53,620 nt of DNA. Source: Prevotellaceae bacterium (GTDB taxonomy: Bacteria > Bacteroidota > Bacteroidia > Bacteroidales > Bacteroidaceae). The notes beneath the pieces are model-generated. The model had not been told where the DNA came from. It worked only from the letters and a program-made list of their open reading frames with translations, and searched no databases. The stretch is from positions 1 through 53,620 of the forward strand of contig JAQXXT010000100.1 of assembly GCA_029226205.1 (NCBI GenBank), in the 5' to 3' direction. The translations under genes and the position numbers were made by a program. Shown in pieces: positions 17,808 to 25,245 of this stretch (the stretch's first letter is position 1; each line of letters opens with the position of its first letter).

Positions 17808-17840
17808 TTTAATGCGCCGATTTTACTTCTTTACTTCTTA

Positions 17841-18065
17841 TTATCGTGTCATAGAGGAGACGATGGCGCCAACGGCGGCACCAACGGCAGCGGCGACGAC
17901 CGTTGTGCCGGTATGGTCCTCATGGCGGGGACGAGGGTCACGCGGAGGGAGAGCCTCGGGGACCGGCATACGGTGATCCATCACATACGTGCGCTCATCC
18001 TCGGCACGGCGGTCGGCGACGACTCTGCGGTGGTCGGGATTCATCAATTGACGGGGGAGCACCAT
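17841..18065 (-). CDS. small basic protein with C-terminal glycine-zipper-like helix, function unknown
   Basis: The 74-codon frame begins 19 bases after the fructokinase-like stop on the same strand, so it may be the last gene of that operon. The N-terminal part is rich in Arg, Asp and His; the C-terminus (TTVVAAAVGAAVGAIVSSM) is a small-residue helix that could enter a membrane. Codon choice (GCC, GTC, CGC) matches the neighbouring real genes. An internal ATG seven codons in is an alternative start. No family is recognised, and it could be a degenerate fragment. Confidence 0.45.
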   Translation of the reverse strand: MVLPRQLMNPDHRRVVADRRAEDERTYVMDHRMPVPEALPPRDPRPRHEDHTGTTVVAAAVGAAVGAIVSSMTR

Positions 18066-18084
18066 CCATTAGGATCCGGGGGGA

Positions 18085-18963
18085 TCACTTATGCGCGGTG
18101 AACTCGGCGGGAAGCTTCGGCATGGCACCGTTCTGCGTGCAGACAAAGGCGCTGACTTTCACAGCGAGTTCATGGGCCTGCTTCACGGGCATGCCGTTGA
18201 GGATGGCAGCGGTGAATGATCCCGTGAAACTGTCGCCGGCGCCGACAGTATCGGCAACTTTCACCTTCGGTGTCTCTTGGAAGGACAGCTCACCCGGCGT
18301 GAAGACATAACTACCGTTTGTGCCACAGGTGAGAACGAGCATGCGAAGGTTGTACTTGCCGAGGATCAGCCAGCACTTGTTCTCGATATCCAGTCCGGGA
18401 TAGCCGAACATACGGCCGATGGTAACGAGCTCCTCGTCGTTAATCTTCAGGATGTCACAACGCTTCAGACTCTCCTGAATGACCTCTTTGCTGTAGAAGT
18501 TCTGTCGGAGGTTGATGTCGAAGATCTTCAGACAACTGGCGGGGGTGCTGTCGAGGAACTTGTAGATAGTCTTGCGGGACACCTCACTGCGCTGGGCCAG
18601 GGAACCGAAGCAGACGGCCTCACAGTGATGGGCGGCCTCCTCGATCTCGGGCATGAAGGGGATATTGTCCCACGCCACATTCTGCTTGATGTCGTAGGTG
18701 GGGATACCCTCGGCATCGAGAGTCACAGCGACGGTACCCGTAGGATAGTCGACACGCGGCATGACATACTTCAAGCCTTTGGCGTCAAACTCCTTCAGCG
18801 TCTCGTCGCCGAGGGCATCCTTGCCGACGGCGCTGACGGCACGGGCATCGAAGCCAAACTGACCGGCATGATAAGCGAAGTTTGCCGGTGCGCCACCTAA
18901 TTTCTTTCCTTCCGGGAGACAGTCCCACAGGGCCTCTCCAAGTCCTACAATGATCTTATTCAT
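18085..18963 (-). CDS. PfkB-family sugar kinase, probably fructokinase
   Basis: The 292-residue cytosolic kinase shows the PfkB N-terminal glycine signature ('GGAPANFAYHAGQFG') and the C-terminal catalytic motif DTVGAGDSFTG, with Asp of GAGD as the base that activates the sugar hydroxyl. 'VGLGEALWDCLPEGKKLGGAP' (split) is typical of bacterial fructokinases. I chose the ATG at 18963 because it gives the normal start 'MNKIIVGLGE'; the longer frame has no support. It follows a hexose-type MFS transporter gene on the same strand with a 93-base gap that includes a GC-rich repeat, so transport and phosphorylation of fructose or a similar sugar are probably coupled. Confidence 0.88.
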   Translation of the reverse strand: MNKIIVGLGEALWDCLPEGKKLGGAPANFAYHAGQFGFDARAVSAVGKDALGDETLKEFDAKGLKYVMPRVDYPTGTVAVTLDAEGIPTYDIKQNVAWDNIPFMPEIEEAAHHCEAVCFGSLAQRSEVSRKTIYKFLDSTPASCLKIFDINLRQNFYSKEVIQESLKRCDILKINDEELVTIGRMFGYPGLDIENKCWLILGKYNLRMLVLTCGTNGSYVFTPGELSFQETPKVKVADTVGAGDSFTGSFTAAILNGMPVKQAHELAVKVSAFVCTQNGAMPKLPAEFTAHK

Positions 18964-19022
18964 AGTTTTATATTGATTTATTAGTTTATGATTTAGTATT
19001 ATGAAGCCACTAGACATTTCAA

Positions 19023-19055
19023 CATCCCTCCCTTGAGGGAGGGCTTGGGTAGGCT
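19023..19055. repeat. GC-rich repeat family 2, intergenic copy
   Basis: CATCCCTCCCTTGAGGGAGG and the following 'GCTTGGGTAGGCTTTT' match the copies at 38882-38918 and 39515-39550. It contains a CCCTCCCT/AGGGAGGG hairpin and lies just after the MFS stop codon, in front of the kinase gene. Confidence 0.75.
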
Positions 19056-19056
19056 T

Positions 19057-20241
19057 TTATTCCTTGATTCTACCGATATACGTTGCGAGATAGACGACAC
19101 CGACGGCCATGACGGCGACAGCGGCGGCGACGGTATGAGCGGCATCTGTAGCCCAGCCCATGACCATCGGGAAGATGGTGCCACCGAAGAGGCCCATGAT
19201 CATCAGGCCGCTGACCTCGTTCTGCTTCTCGGGTTCACTCTTCAGTGCCTGGGCGAAGACGAGGGAGAACACGTTACTGTTGCCGTAACCAACGAGGGCG
19301 ATACTCGTGTAAAGGATCCATTTCTCATGTCCGAAGAAGAGGCCGCACATCGACAGGGCCATGAAGAGGATGGAGATGGCGAAGAACAGTCGGTTGTTGA
19401 GGACACGGAGAATCACCGTTCCCGTGAAACAGCCGATGGTACGGAAGATGAAATATAAAGAGGTGGCGAAGGCTGCCTCGTCGAGCGTCATGCCGAGGCG
19501 CTCCATGAGGATCTTCGGTGCCGTGGTGTTCGTACCGACATCGATACCGACGTGGCACATGATGCCGATGAAGCTCAGCAGGACAATCGGCGTGCCGAGG
19601 AGCTTGAAACAGGCCACGAACTGATGGCCCACGCTCGGTAGCTGACGGTGCTCCTGAAGCTCCGGCTCCTCTATGGGCGTGGAGAGGAGGAAGAGGGAGG
19701 CAGCGATACCGATGACCATATAGATCGGGAAGAGGACGCGCCAGCCGAGGCCGAAATTCGGGATATCGTTGACGGAGCCCCACATGGCGATATACGGAGC
19801 CATGAATGAGGCGATGGCCTTGATGAACTGTCCGAACGTCAGCGTGGAGGCGAGGTGACCACCCTGCACGACGGTGGATACCAGCGGGTTCAGCGACGTC
19901 TGCATGAGAGCGTTGCCGATGCCGAGCAGGGAGAAGGAGACGAGCATCACGTAGAAATTCTCTGTGAAGATCGGCAGCAACAGTGAGAAAATAGTGATGA
20001 CGAGGGAGAGCAGAACGGTCTTCTTCCGTCCGATCTTGTTCATCAGCACGCCCGTAGGGACGGAGAAGATGAGGAACCAGAAGAATACGAGTCCCGGCAG
20101 AGAGTTGGCCATAGAGTCGGAGAGTCCGAGGTCATGCTTCACATAGTTGGAAGCGATACCCACGAGATCGACGAATCCCATGGCGAAGAAGCAGAGCATC
20201 ACCGATGACAGTGCCAGTGCATTAACTTTTTTCTGGTCCAT
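19057..20241 (-). CDS. MFS sugar transporter, FHS (FucP/GluP-like) type
   Basis: The 394-residue protein has about twelve hydrophobic helices. It starts 'MDQKKVNALALSSVMLCFFAMGF', with an MFS loop motif 'GVLMNKIGRKKTVL' between helices 2 and 3, and 'NPLVSTVVQGGHLASTLTFGQ' in helix 4-5 as in the fucose-hexose:proton symporter group. It should import a hexose with protons. The start at 20241 rather than an upstream codon is supported by the promoter at 20348-20355. The kinase downstream on the same strand suggests fructose or glucose as substrate; the exact sugar is not shown by the sequence. Confidence 0.87.
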   Translation of the reverse strand: MDQKKVNALALSSVMLCFFAMGFVDLVGIASNYVKHDLGLSDSMANSLPGLVFFWFLIFSVPTGVLMNKIGRKKTVLLSLVITIFSLLLPIFTENFYVMLVSFSLLGIGNALMQTSLNPLVSTVVQGGHLASTLTFGQFIKAIASFMAPYIAMWGSVNDIPNFGLGWRVLFPIYMVIGIAASLFLLSTPIEEPELQEHRQLPSVGHQFVACFKLLGTPIVLLSFIGIMCHVGIDVGTNTTAPKILMERLGMTLDEAAFATSLYFIFRTIGCFTGTVILRVLNNRLFFAISILFMALSMCGLFFGHEKWILYTSIALVGYGNSNVFSLVFAQALKSEPEKQNEVSGLMIMGLFGGTIFPMVMGWATDAAHTVAAAVAVMAVGVVYLATYIGRIKE

Positions 20242-20347
20242 TGTGGTTAGGTTTTTACTTGTCCTTGAAATTGTTTCGTCGGACAAAATTATTGTATTTG
20301 TTGATTTATTCGATTTTCCGATTGCCGGGTTTGAAACATTCTGCTTG

Positions 20348-20355
20348 CAAAGTTA
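20348..20355 (-). promoter_or_regulatory. -7 promoter box for the MFS-kinase operon
   Basis: TAACTTTG on the minus strand, about 107 bases upstream of the MFS ATG, divergent from the promoter at 20402. Confidence 0.6.
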
Positions 20356-20401
20356 GCAAAAAAAATAAGAGAATTAAGAAATAATAAAAGGAATTTTTTA
20401 T

Positions 20402-20409
20402 TACCTTTG
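20402..20409 (+). promoter_or_regulatory. -7 promoter box for the CDF transporter
   Basis: TACCTTTG lies immediately before two tandem CATGAT-module copies, which would form the transcribed leader of the CDF gene. Confidence 0.6.
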
Positions 20410-20410
20410 C

Positions 20411-20466
20411 GTAGGGACTTGATTCATCATGTTCCGAACACGTAGGGACTTGATTCATCATGTTCC
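20411..20466 (+). repeat. two tandem CATGAT-module copies in the CDF leader
   Basis: GTAGGGACTTGATTCATCAT followed by GTTCC occurs at 20411-20436 and 20442-20466. Here the palindrome centre reads TTGATTCATCATG, a variant of CATGAT-NN-ATCATG. Both copies lie between the promoter box and the start codon. Confidence 0.85.
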
Positions 20467-20475
20467 AGAAAAATA

Positions 20476-21423
20476 ATGATTATGGTTGAGATTAAGGATA
20501 AGCAAGTCAGTCAGCGGGAGCGGGCAATCACGCGCGTCACCCTCGAAGGTAGCGTCATCAACATCGTGTTGCTGACGTTTAAGTTCATCGCCGGTATCCT
20601 CGGACATTCCGGGGCTATGATCGCCGATGCTCTACATTCGTTGTCGGATTTCATCACCGACATCATCGTCATCATCTTCGTCCATGTGAGCAGCAAGCCC
20701 ATAGACAGCGATCATGACTACGGCCATGGGAAATATGAGACACTCGCCACGGCCCTCGTGAGCATCATGCTCCTCGTCGTCGGCGCCTATCTGATGTTCA
20801 GTTCCGTGGTGAAGATATGGAGCGTCATGCGCGGTGCCATCCTGCCACGACCGGGCATCATTGCCCTCATCGCCGCACTGGCGAGTATCGCGCTGAAGGA
20901 ATGGGCTTACCAGTTCACTGTCCGACTGGGCAAGAAAGTCCATTCGGATGCCGTCATCGCCAACGCGTGGCACCACCGCAGTGATGCTCTCTCTTCCGTC
21001 GGCACGGCCATCGGTATCGGCGGCGCCATCCTCCTCGGCAGCCGCTGGACGGTCCTCGACCCGCTGGCGGCCCTTGTCGTGAGCGTGTTCATCGTCATCT
21101 CCGCCTTCAAGCTCGTCAACGGTGCCGTCGGCGAGCTCACAGAGAAGAGTCTGCCGGCCGATGTGGAACAGCATATCACGGACATCGTATGCAGTGAGCC
21201 GCAGGTGAGTGCTGTCCATAACCTCCGCACACGCCATATCGGCAATGCCACGAGTATAGAAATGCACGTACGCATGCCAGGGAACCTCACGCTCTATGAG
21301 GCCCACCAGCATGCGACGAATATCGAACATGCTCTCCGCCACCATTTCGGCAACAACACCCTCATCAGTATCCACATGGAACCCGTGAAGGTCAATGGAA
21401 AATATGAGGAGCCGGGGAGATAA
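20476..21423 (+). CDS. cation diffusion facilitator (CDF) family metal exporter
   Basis: The 315-residue inner-membrane protein has about six helices and a cytosolic C-terminal domain. It carries the paired metal-site motifs 'DALHSLSD' in helix 2 and 'NAWHHRSDALSS' in helix 5, characteristic of CDF antiporters that expel Zn, Fe, Mn or similar divalent ions in exchange for protons. The C-terminal part from about 215 ('VEQHITDIVCSEPQVSAVHNLRTRHIG', split) is the ferredoxin-like CDF dimerisation domain with His residues. The start is either 20476 or the second ATG at 20482. It is monocistronic and convergent with doxX 17 bases away. Confidence 0.9.
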   Translation: MIMVEIKDKQVSQRERAITRVTLEGSVINIVLLTFKFIAGILGHSGAMIADALHSLSDFITDIIVIIFVHVSSKPIDSDHDYGHGKYETLATALVSIMLLVVGAYLMFSSVVKIWSVMRGAILPRPGIIALIAALASIALKEWAYQFTVRLGKKVHSDAVIANAWHHRSDALSSVGTAIGIGGAILLGSRWTVLDPLAALVVSVFIVISAFKLVNGAVGELTEKSLPADVEQHITDIVCSEPQVSAVHNLRTRHIGNATSIEMHVRMPGNLTLYEAHQHATNIEHALRHHFGNNTLISIHMEPVKVNGKYEEPGR

Positions 21424-21440
21424 TAGAAAAGACGAAAGGG

Positions 21441-21863
21441 TTAGTCCAGCACGCTGCCCTTCGTGACGGCGTATTTGCCGGCACCGGTGAAGAAGAGGAC
21501 AGCGGCACCGAGGAGATAGAGCATCGGCAGTTCAATGGCCCAGCCACCCGTCATCGCGTCGACGGAGAAGATCATGGAGGAGTGAGCCATAAGGATTGCC
21601 ACGGCCATATTGCCTACGAAGACCACTGCGGCCAAACGAGTCCAGGCGCCAAGGATGAGCATGAGGGAAGCGATCACCTCAGCGGCCACGGAAAACCAGG
21701 CGATGAACGACGGCAGGCCGAGGGCGGCGAGCATGTCACTGATGAACCCTACACCATAGAGGATCTTGTGTACACCGTGGAAGAGCATAAGGCCACCTAC
21801 GGTAAGACGGAGCAATAAAAGACCAAAGTCTGTATTGCGGAGGAAATCTTTCTGAACAGTCAT
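21441..21863 (-). CDS. DoxX-family membrane protein
   Basis: The 140-residue protein has four hydrophobic helices and the DoxX signature 'LLLLRLTVGGLMLFHGVHKI' followed by 'FSVAAEVIASLMLILGAWTR'. The biochemical role of bacterial DoxX proteins is poorly defined; some are linked to thiosulfate or redox stress. I chose the ATG at 21863 because it lies 50 bases after a promoter box and starts the normal 'MTVQKDFLR' N-terminus; the longer frame crosses that promoter. Confidence 0.85.
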   Translation of the reverse strand: MTVQKDFLRNTDFGLLLLRLTVGGLMLFHGVHKILYGVGFISDMLAALGLPSFIAWFSVAAEVIASLMLILGAWTRLAAVVFVGNMAVAILMAHSSMIFSVDAMTGGWAIELPMLYLLGAAVLFFTGAGKYAVTKGSVLD

Positions 21864-21912
21864 AATTTTCAATTTTATGTGTTTAATGTAAATGTGAACT
21901 TTATTTCGGTTG

Positions 21913-21920
21913 CAAAGGTA
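21913..21920 (-). promoter_or_regulatory. -7 promoter box for doxX
   Basis: TACCTTTG on the minus strand, 50 bases upstream of the ATG at 21863. Confidence 0.6.
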
Positions 21921-22001
21921 CAACATATCCGTCATCCGTGAAATACCATAATAGCGGTATATTTTGTACAAATTTCAAAAAAAACAACAGAAACATGTTT
22001 C

Positions 22002-22143
22002 CCACCGTAAGATTTTTGTGATTCCGCTGGGGAAAGGCCCAGCGACCCAGCAGCGTTTTGGTCGGGGATAATACCACCATGAGATTTGTTGTGATTCCGC
22101 TGGGGAAAGGCCCAGCGACCCAGCAGCGTTTTGGTTGGGGGAT
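22002..22143. repeat. two tandem ~72-base repeats each carrying the tRNA-Arg 3' end
   Basis: Units at 22002-22070 and 22074-22143 are nearly identical. Each contains GTGATTCCGCTGGGG (22018-22032 and 22091-22105), which is exactly the complement of the last 15 bases of the tRNA before its CCA (22151-22165). Each then continues with AAAGGCCCAGCGACCCAGC and GCGTTTTGGT. On the tRNA strand the units lie directly downstream of the tRNA and can form GCTGGG/CCCAGC hairpins. Confidence 0.88.
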
Positions 22144-22148
22144 AAAAA

Positions 22149-22226
22149 TGGTGATTCCGCTGGGGTTCGAACCCAGGACCCACAGCTTAGAAGGCTGTTG
22201 CTCTAATCCAACTGAGCTACGGAACC
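22149..22226 (-). tRNA. tRNA-Arg, anticodon UCU, CCA encoded
   Basis: On the minus strand the 78-base gene starts GGTTCCG and ends CGGAATC-A-CCA, closing a seven-pair acceptor stem with one G-T pair. The D-arm has AGCTCAGTTGGATTAGAGC. The anticodon arm is ACAGC-CTTCTAA-GCTGT, placing TCT at positions 34-36. The T-arm has GGTTCGAACC. It reads AGA codons. A promoter box lies at 22263-22270. Confidence 0.95.
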
Positions 22227-22262
22227 AACACCCGTTTACAGGAAAGGCCTGTAAATTCTGTG

Positions 22263-22270
22263 CAAAGGTA
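22263..22270 (-). promoter_or_regulatory. -7 promoter box for tRNA-Arg
   Basis: TACCTTTG on the minus strand, 37 bases before the tRNA 5' end. Confidence 0.6.
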
Positions 22271-22343
22271 CGGTTAATTTTTGAAATAGCGAAATCTTTG
22301 CACAGATTTTTGGCAAATGTCCCTCTTTTTCCAAAATTTTCCT

Positions 22344-22351
22344 TAATTTTG
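22344..22351 (+). promoter_or_regulatory. -7 promoter box for the SpmAB-like gene, very short leader
   Basis: TAATTTTG ends only 8 bases before the ATG at 22360, so the transcript can have almost no leader. Confidence 0.6.
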
Positions 22352-22359
22352 CAGCCGCT

Positions 22360-23592
22360 ATGGTATTAAACTATATTTGGATCGCCTTCTTTGTCATCGC
22401 GTTCCTCTTTGGACTCGTCCAACTGATCTTCATGGGTGACACCACCGTGATGGAGAAGATGGTTCAGAGTACTTTCGACACATCGAAGACCGCCTTCGAG
22501 ACCTCTCTGGGGCTCACGGGCGTGTTGGCGCTGTGGCTCGGCATCATGAAGATCGGCGAAAGGGCCGGTGCCGTCAATGCCCTGTCGCGCATGCTCTCAC
22601 CGGTGTTCACAAAGCTCTTCCCGGGTATTCCGAAGGGCCACCCCGCCATGGGTGCCATCTTCATGAATATCGCCTCCAACATGCTCGGCCTTGACAATGC
22701 CGCCACGCCGACGGGCTTGAAGGCCATGCAGGAGATGCAGAGTCTGAACCCGAAGAAAGACACGGCGACGAACCCGATGATCATGTTCCTCGTGCTGAAC
22801 ACCTCCGGACTGACGATCATCCCGACGACGATCCTCGCCTTCCGCGCCGCGAAGGGTGCCGCCATGCCAACGGATGTCTTCATCCCCATCCTTATCTCTA
22901 CGGGTATCGCCACTCTCGCGGGAATCATCATTACGGCCTTGTGGCAGAAAATCAACCTGCTGCAGCCCGTCCTCCTCGCCACCCTCGGCGGTCTCATTGC
23001 CTTCATCGGCCTCATCATCTGGGGCTTCGGACAGATGGACAAGGATACGATGGCCACAGTGACCAGCGTGACCTCCAACCTCATCCTTCTCGGTGTCATC
23101 ATCACCTTTATCGTAGCGGGATTTCTGAGGAAGATCAATGTCTACGATGCCTTCATCGAAGGAGCGAAGGAAGGATTCAATACCGCCGTGAGAATCATCC
23201 CCTATCTCGTAGCCATCCTCGTAGGTGTCGGCATCTTCCGCGCCTCGGGCGCCATGGACATGCTCATCAATGGCATCTCATGGTGCGTGAAGAGCTGCGG
23301 GCTGAACACCGACTTCGTAGGCGCGCTTCCTACGGCCTTCATGAAGCCCCTCAGTGGCAGTGGCGCCCGTGGCTTGATGCTTGAAGCCATGGACAACTAC
23401 GGTCCCGACAGTTTCGTCGGTCGTCTGAGCTGTATCTTCCAGGGCTCCACAGACACCACCTTCTATATTCTCGCCGTCTATTTCGGCAGTGTCAACATTA
23501 AATACACCCGTCACGCCGTAGCCTGCGGTCTCCTCGCCGATCTTGTCGGTGTCATCGCCGCCATCTGCGTGGCATACATATTCTTCCATTGA
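22360..23592 (+). CDS. SpmA-SpmB fused membrane protein, nucleoside-recognition (Gate) domains
   Basis: The 410-residue inner-membrane protein consists of two similar halves, each with a Gate/nucleoside-recognition domain. In the first, 'GLTGVLALWLGIMKIGERAG' precedes 'NMLGLDNAATPTGLKAM'; the second, from about residue 250, has 'GFNTAVRIIPYLVAILVGVG' and 'FMKPLSGSGARGLM'. In Bacillus the halves are the separate spore-maturation proteins SpmA and SpmB. In non-sporulating Bacteroidota this fused form is common and its transport substrate is unknown. The flippase gene starts one base after its stop, so the two are co-transcribed. Confidence 0.82.
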   Translation: MVLNYIWIAFFVIAFLFGLVQLIFMGDTTVMEKMVQSTFDTSKTAFETSLGLTGVLALWLGIMKIGERAGAVNALSRMLSPVFTKLFPGIPKGHPAMGAIFMNIASNMLGLDNAATPTGLKAMQEMQSLNPKKDTATNPMIMFLVLNTSGLTIIPTTILAFRAAKGAAMPTDVFIPILISTGIATLAGIIITALWQKINLLQPVLLATLGGLIAFIGLIIWGFGQMDKDTMATVTSVTSNLILLGVIITFIVAGFLRKINVYDAFIEGAKEGFNTAVRIIPYLVAILVGVGIFRASGAMDMLINGISWCVKSCGLNTDFVGALPTAFMKPLSGSGARGLMLEAMDNYGPDSFVGRLSCIFQGSTDTTFYILAVYFGSVNIKYTRHAVACGLLADLVGVIAAICVAYIFFH

Positions 23593-23593
23593 T

Positions 23594-25075
23594 ATGGCAA
23601 ACTTAAAATCATTAGCAAAGGATACCGCGATCTACGGACTGAGCAGTATTGCGGCACGATTCATCGGCTATCTCCTCGTACCTATTGAGACAGCCAAGTT
23701 CAACGCCGCCGGCGGACAGTATGGTATCATCACGAATATCTACGCGTATATCGCCCTGCTGATCATCATCCTCACCTACGGCATGGAGACGACTTTCTTC
23801 CGCTTCATGAACCGCCCAGGAGAAGATCCGAAGAAAGTATATGCCACGACGCTGCGCATGGTGGCGACAACCTCACTGGCTTTCGTACTCCTTCTCTGGG
23901 CCTTCCTCCATCCTATCGCCAACGTCATCGGCTATCCCGATCATCCGGAGTTTATCATGATCATGGGCACCTGCGTGGCCATCGACGCCTTCACGGCCAT
24001 CCCCTTCGCCTATCTCCGCTATGCCCACAAGCCCGTGAAGTTTGCCCTGTTGAAGATGGTGAGCATCCTCGTCAACCTCGTCGGCGTGAGCCTCTACCTC
24101 ATCGTGCTGCCGGACATGCACCTGAATCTCTTCAACATCTACGACGCCCACTTCGACCTAGAGGTGGTATGGGTATTCTGGATTGAGCTCTCCGGCTCCG
24201 TCCTCACGCTGATCCTCCTGGCCAAGGAGCTGAAAGGCTTCGCCAATCCTTTCGACAAGGCGACGTGCAAGCGCATGCTCTCCTATACGTGGCCGCTGCT
24301 CGTCATGGGCCTCGCCGGTCAGCTCAACCAGTGCGCCTCACAGATTATCTTCCCCTATGTCTTCAATGGCACGCCGGAGGAAGCCCGCGTACAACTCGGT
24401 ATCTACGGTGCCTGTATCAAGATTGCCATGATCATGGTCATGATCACGCAGGCCTTCCGCTATGCCTATGAGCCATTTGTCTTTGGACAGTCGAAGGAGA
24501 AGAATAACAAGGAGACCTATGCCCGTGTGATGAAATACTATATCATCTTCACCCTTCTGGCTTTCCTGAGTGTCATCGGATATATGGATATCATCCGCTA
24601 TATCGTCGGCAAGAGTTACTGGGAAGGACTGGAGATCGTGCCGATCGTCATGGCGGCAGAGATCATGTTCGGCATCTTCTTCAACCTCAGCTTTTGGTAT
24701 AAGCTCATCGACAAGACAATCTGGGGCGCTTACTTCAGTGGCATCGGCGCCGCCGTCCTTATCGCCGTGGATATCATCTTCATCCCGCACTTCAGCTACT
24801 GGGCGTGCGCATGGGCCGGCTTCGTGAGCTATGCCGTGAGCATGATCCTGAGCTATTTCTTCGGACAGAAATATTATCCTATCAACTATCCGCTGAAAGA
24901 TATCGCCTTCTATACCGTTGCCGCCCTCATCGCCTTCGCCGTCCTCGACTTCAGCAACAACCACTTGCCGATGTGGGGCGCCCTCGGGTTGAATACCGTC
25001 CTCCTCGCCGCTTTCCTGGCCATGATCATCAAGCGCGATTTCTGGGCATTGATCCAACAAAGAAGGGCACGGTAG
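23594..25075 (+). CDS. polysaccharide flippase, MATE/MOP superfamily (Wzx-like)
   Basis: The 493-residue integral membrane protein has about fourteen hydrophobic segments. It begins 'MANLKSLAKDTAIYGLSSIAARFIGYLLVPI', and 'YGMETTFFRFMNR' is typical of polysaccharide-export flippases of the MOP superfamily. It should move lipid-linked sugars across the inner membrane, but no glycosyltransferase cluster surrounds it. I start at 23594, one base after the previous stop. Its own TAG stop codon lies in the first bases of an inverted-repeat element (25072 onward), which suggests the original 3' end was altered by that element. Confidence 0.85.
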   Translation: MANLKSLAKDTAIYGLSSIAARFIGYLLVPIETAKFNAAGGQYGIITNIYAYIALLIIILTYGMETTFFRFMNRPGEDPKKVYATTLRMVATTSLAFVLLLWAFLHPIANVIGYPDHPEFIMIMGTCVAIDAFTAIPFAYLRYAHKPVKFALLKMVSILVNLVGVSLYLIVLPDMHLNLFNIYDAHFDLEVVWVFWIELSGSVLTLILLAKELKGFANPFDKATCKRMLSYTWPLLVMGLAGQLNQCASQIIFPYVFNGTPEEARVQLGIYGACIKIAMIMVMITQAFRYAYEPFVFGQSKEKNNKETYARVMKYYIIFTLLAFLSVIGYMDIIRYIVGKSYWEGLEIVPIVMAAEIMFGIFFNLSFWYKLIDKTIWGAYFSGIGAAVLIAVDIIFIPHFSYWACAWAGFVSYAVSMILSYFFGQKYYPINYPLKDIAFYTVAALIAFAVLDFSNNHLPMWGALGLNTVLLAAFLAMIIKRDFWALIQQRRAR

Positions 25076-25145
25076 GGGCACCCCTTGTGGGCGCCCTAAT
25101 TGGAATCCGTGGCGTTAGGACGGCCACAAGGGCCGCGCCTTACGG
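25072..25145. repeat. inverted-repeat element A (REPIN-like), short form
   Basis: The left arm GTAGGGGCACCCCTTGTGGG continues GCGCCCTAA; the right arm is TTAGGACGGCCACAAGGGCC then GCGCCTTAC. They are separated by only about 16 bases. The element overlaps the flippase stop codon. Confidence 0.85.
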
Positions 25146-25210
25146 TGGGAGAAACATCTGCCACGCCGAAATAACCCATCGAAAATATCAATTTTCTTGA
25201 AAAAATTGTG

Positions 25211-25218
25211 TAACTTTG
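25211..25218 (+). promoter_or_regulatory. -7 promoter box for the S46 peptidase
   Basis: TAACTTTG lies 27 bases before the ATG at 25246. Confidence 0.65.
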
Positions 25219-25245
25219 CGGCATAATCAATAATTACACAATATA

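Larger units (their letters stand above)
17138..17840. other. 703-base AT-rich intergenic stretch
   Basis: This is the longest stretch without a convincing gene. It contains a degenerate CATGAT-module copy near 17203-17225, a possible 39-codon frame at 17325-17444, an isolated AGGAGG near 17477, a long hairpin at 17557-17597 and two module copies at 17748-17807. Base composition is clearly more AT-rich than the flanking genes, suggesting decayed or acquired DNA, but no recognisable remnant could be identified. Confidence 0.6.

Noticed and set aside
22002..22143. CRISPR array candidate
   Set aside because: Only two units, directly abutting with almost no spacers, containing tRNA sequence; no cas genes anywhere in the window.
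21932..22183. Open frame crossing the tRNA and its tandem repeats
   Set aside because: It overlaps the tRNA 3' end and a promoter box and consists of translated repeats.
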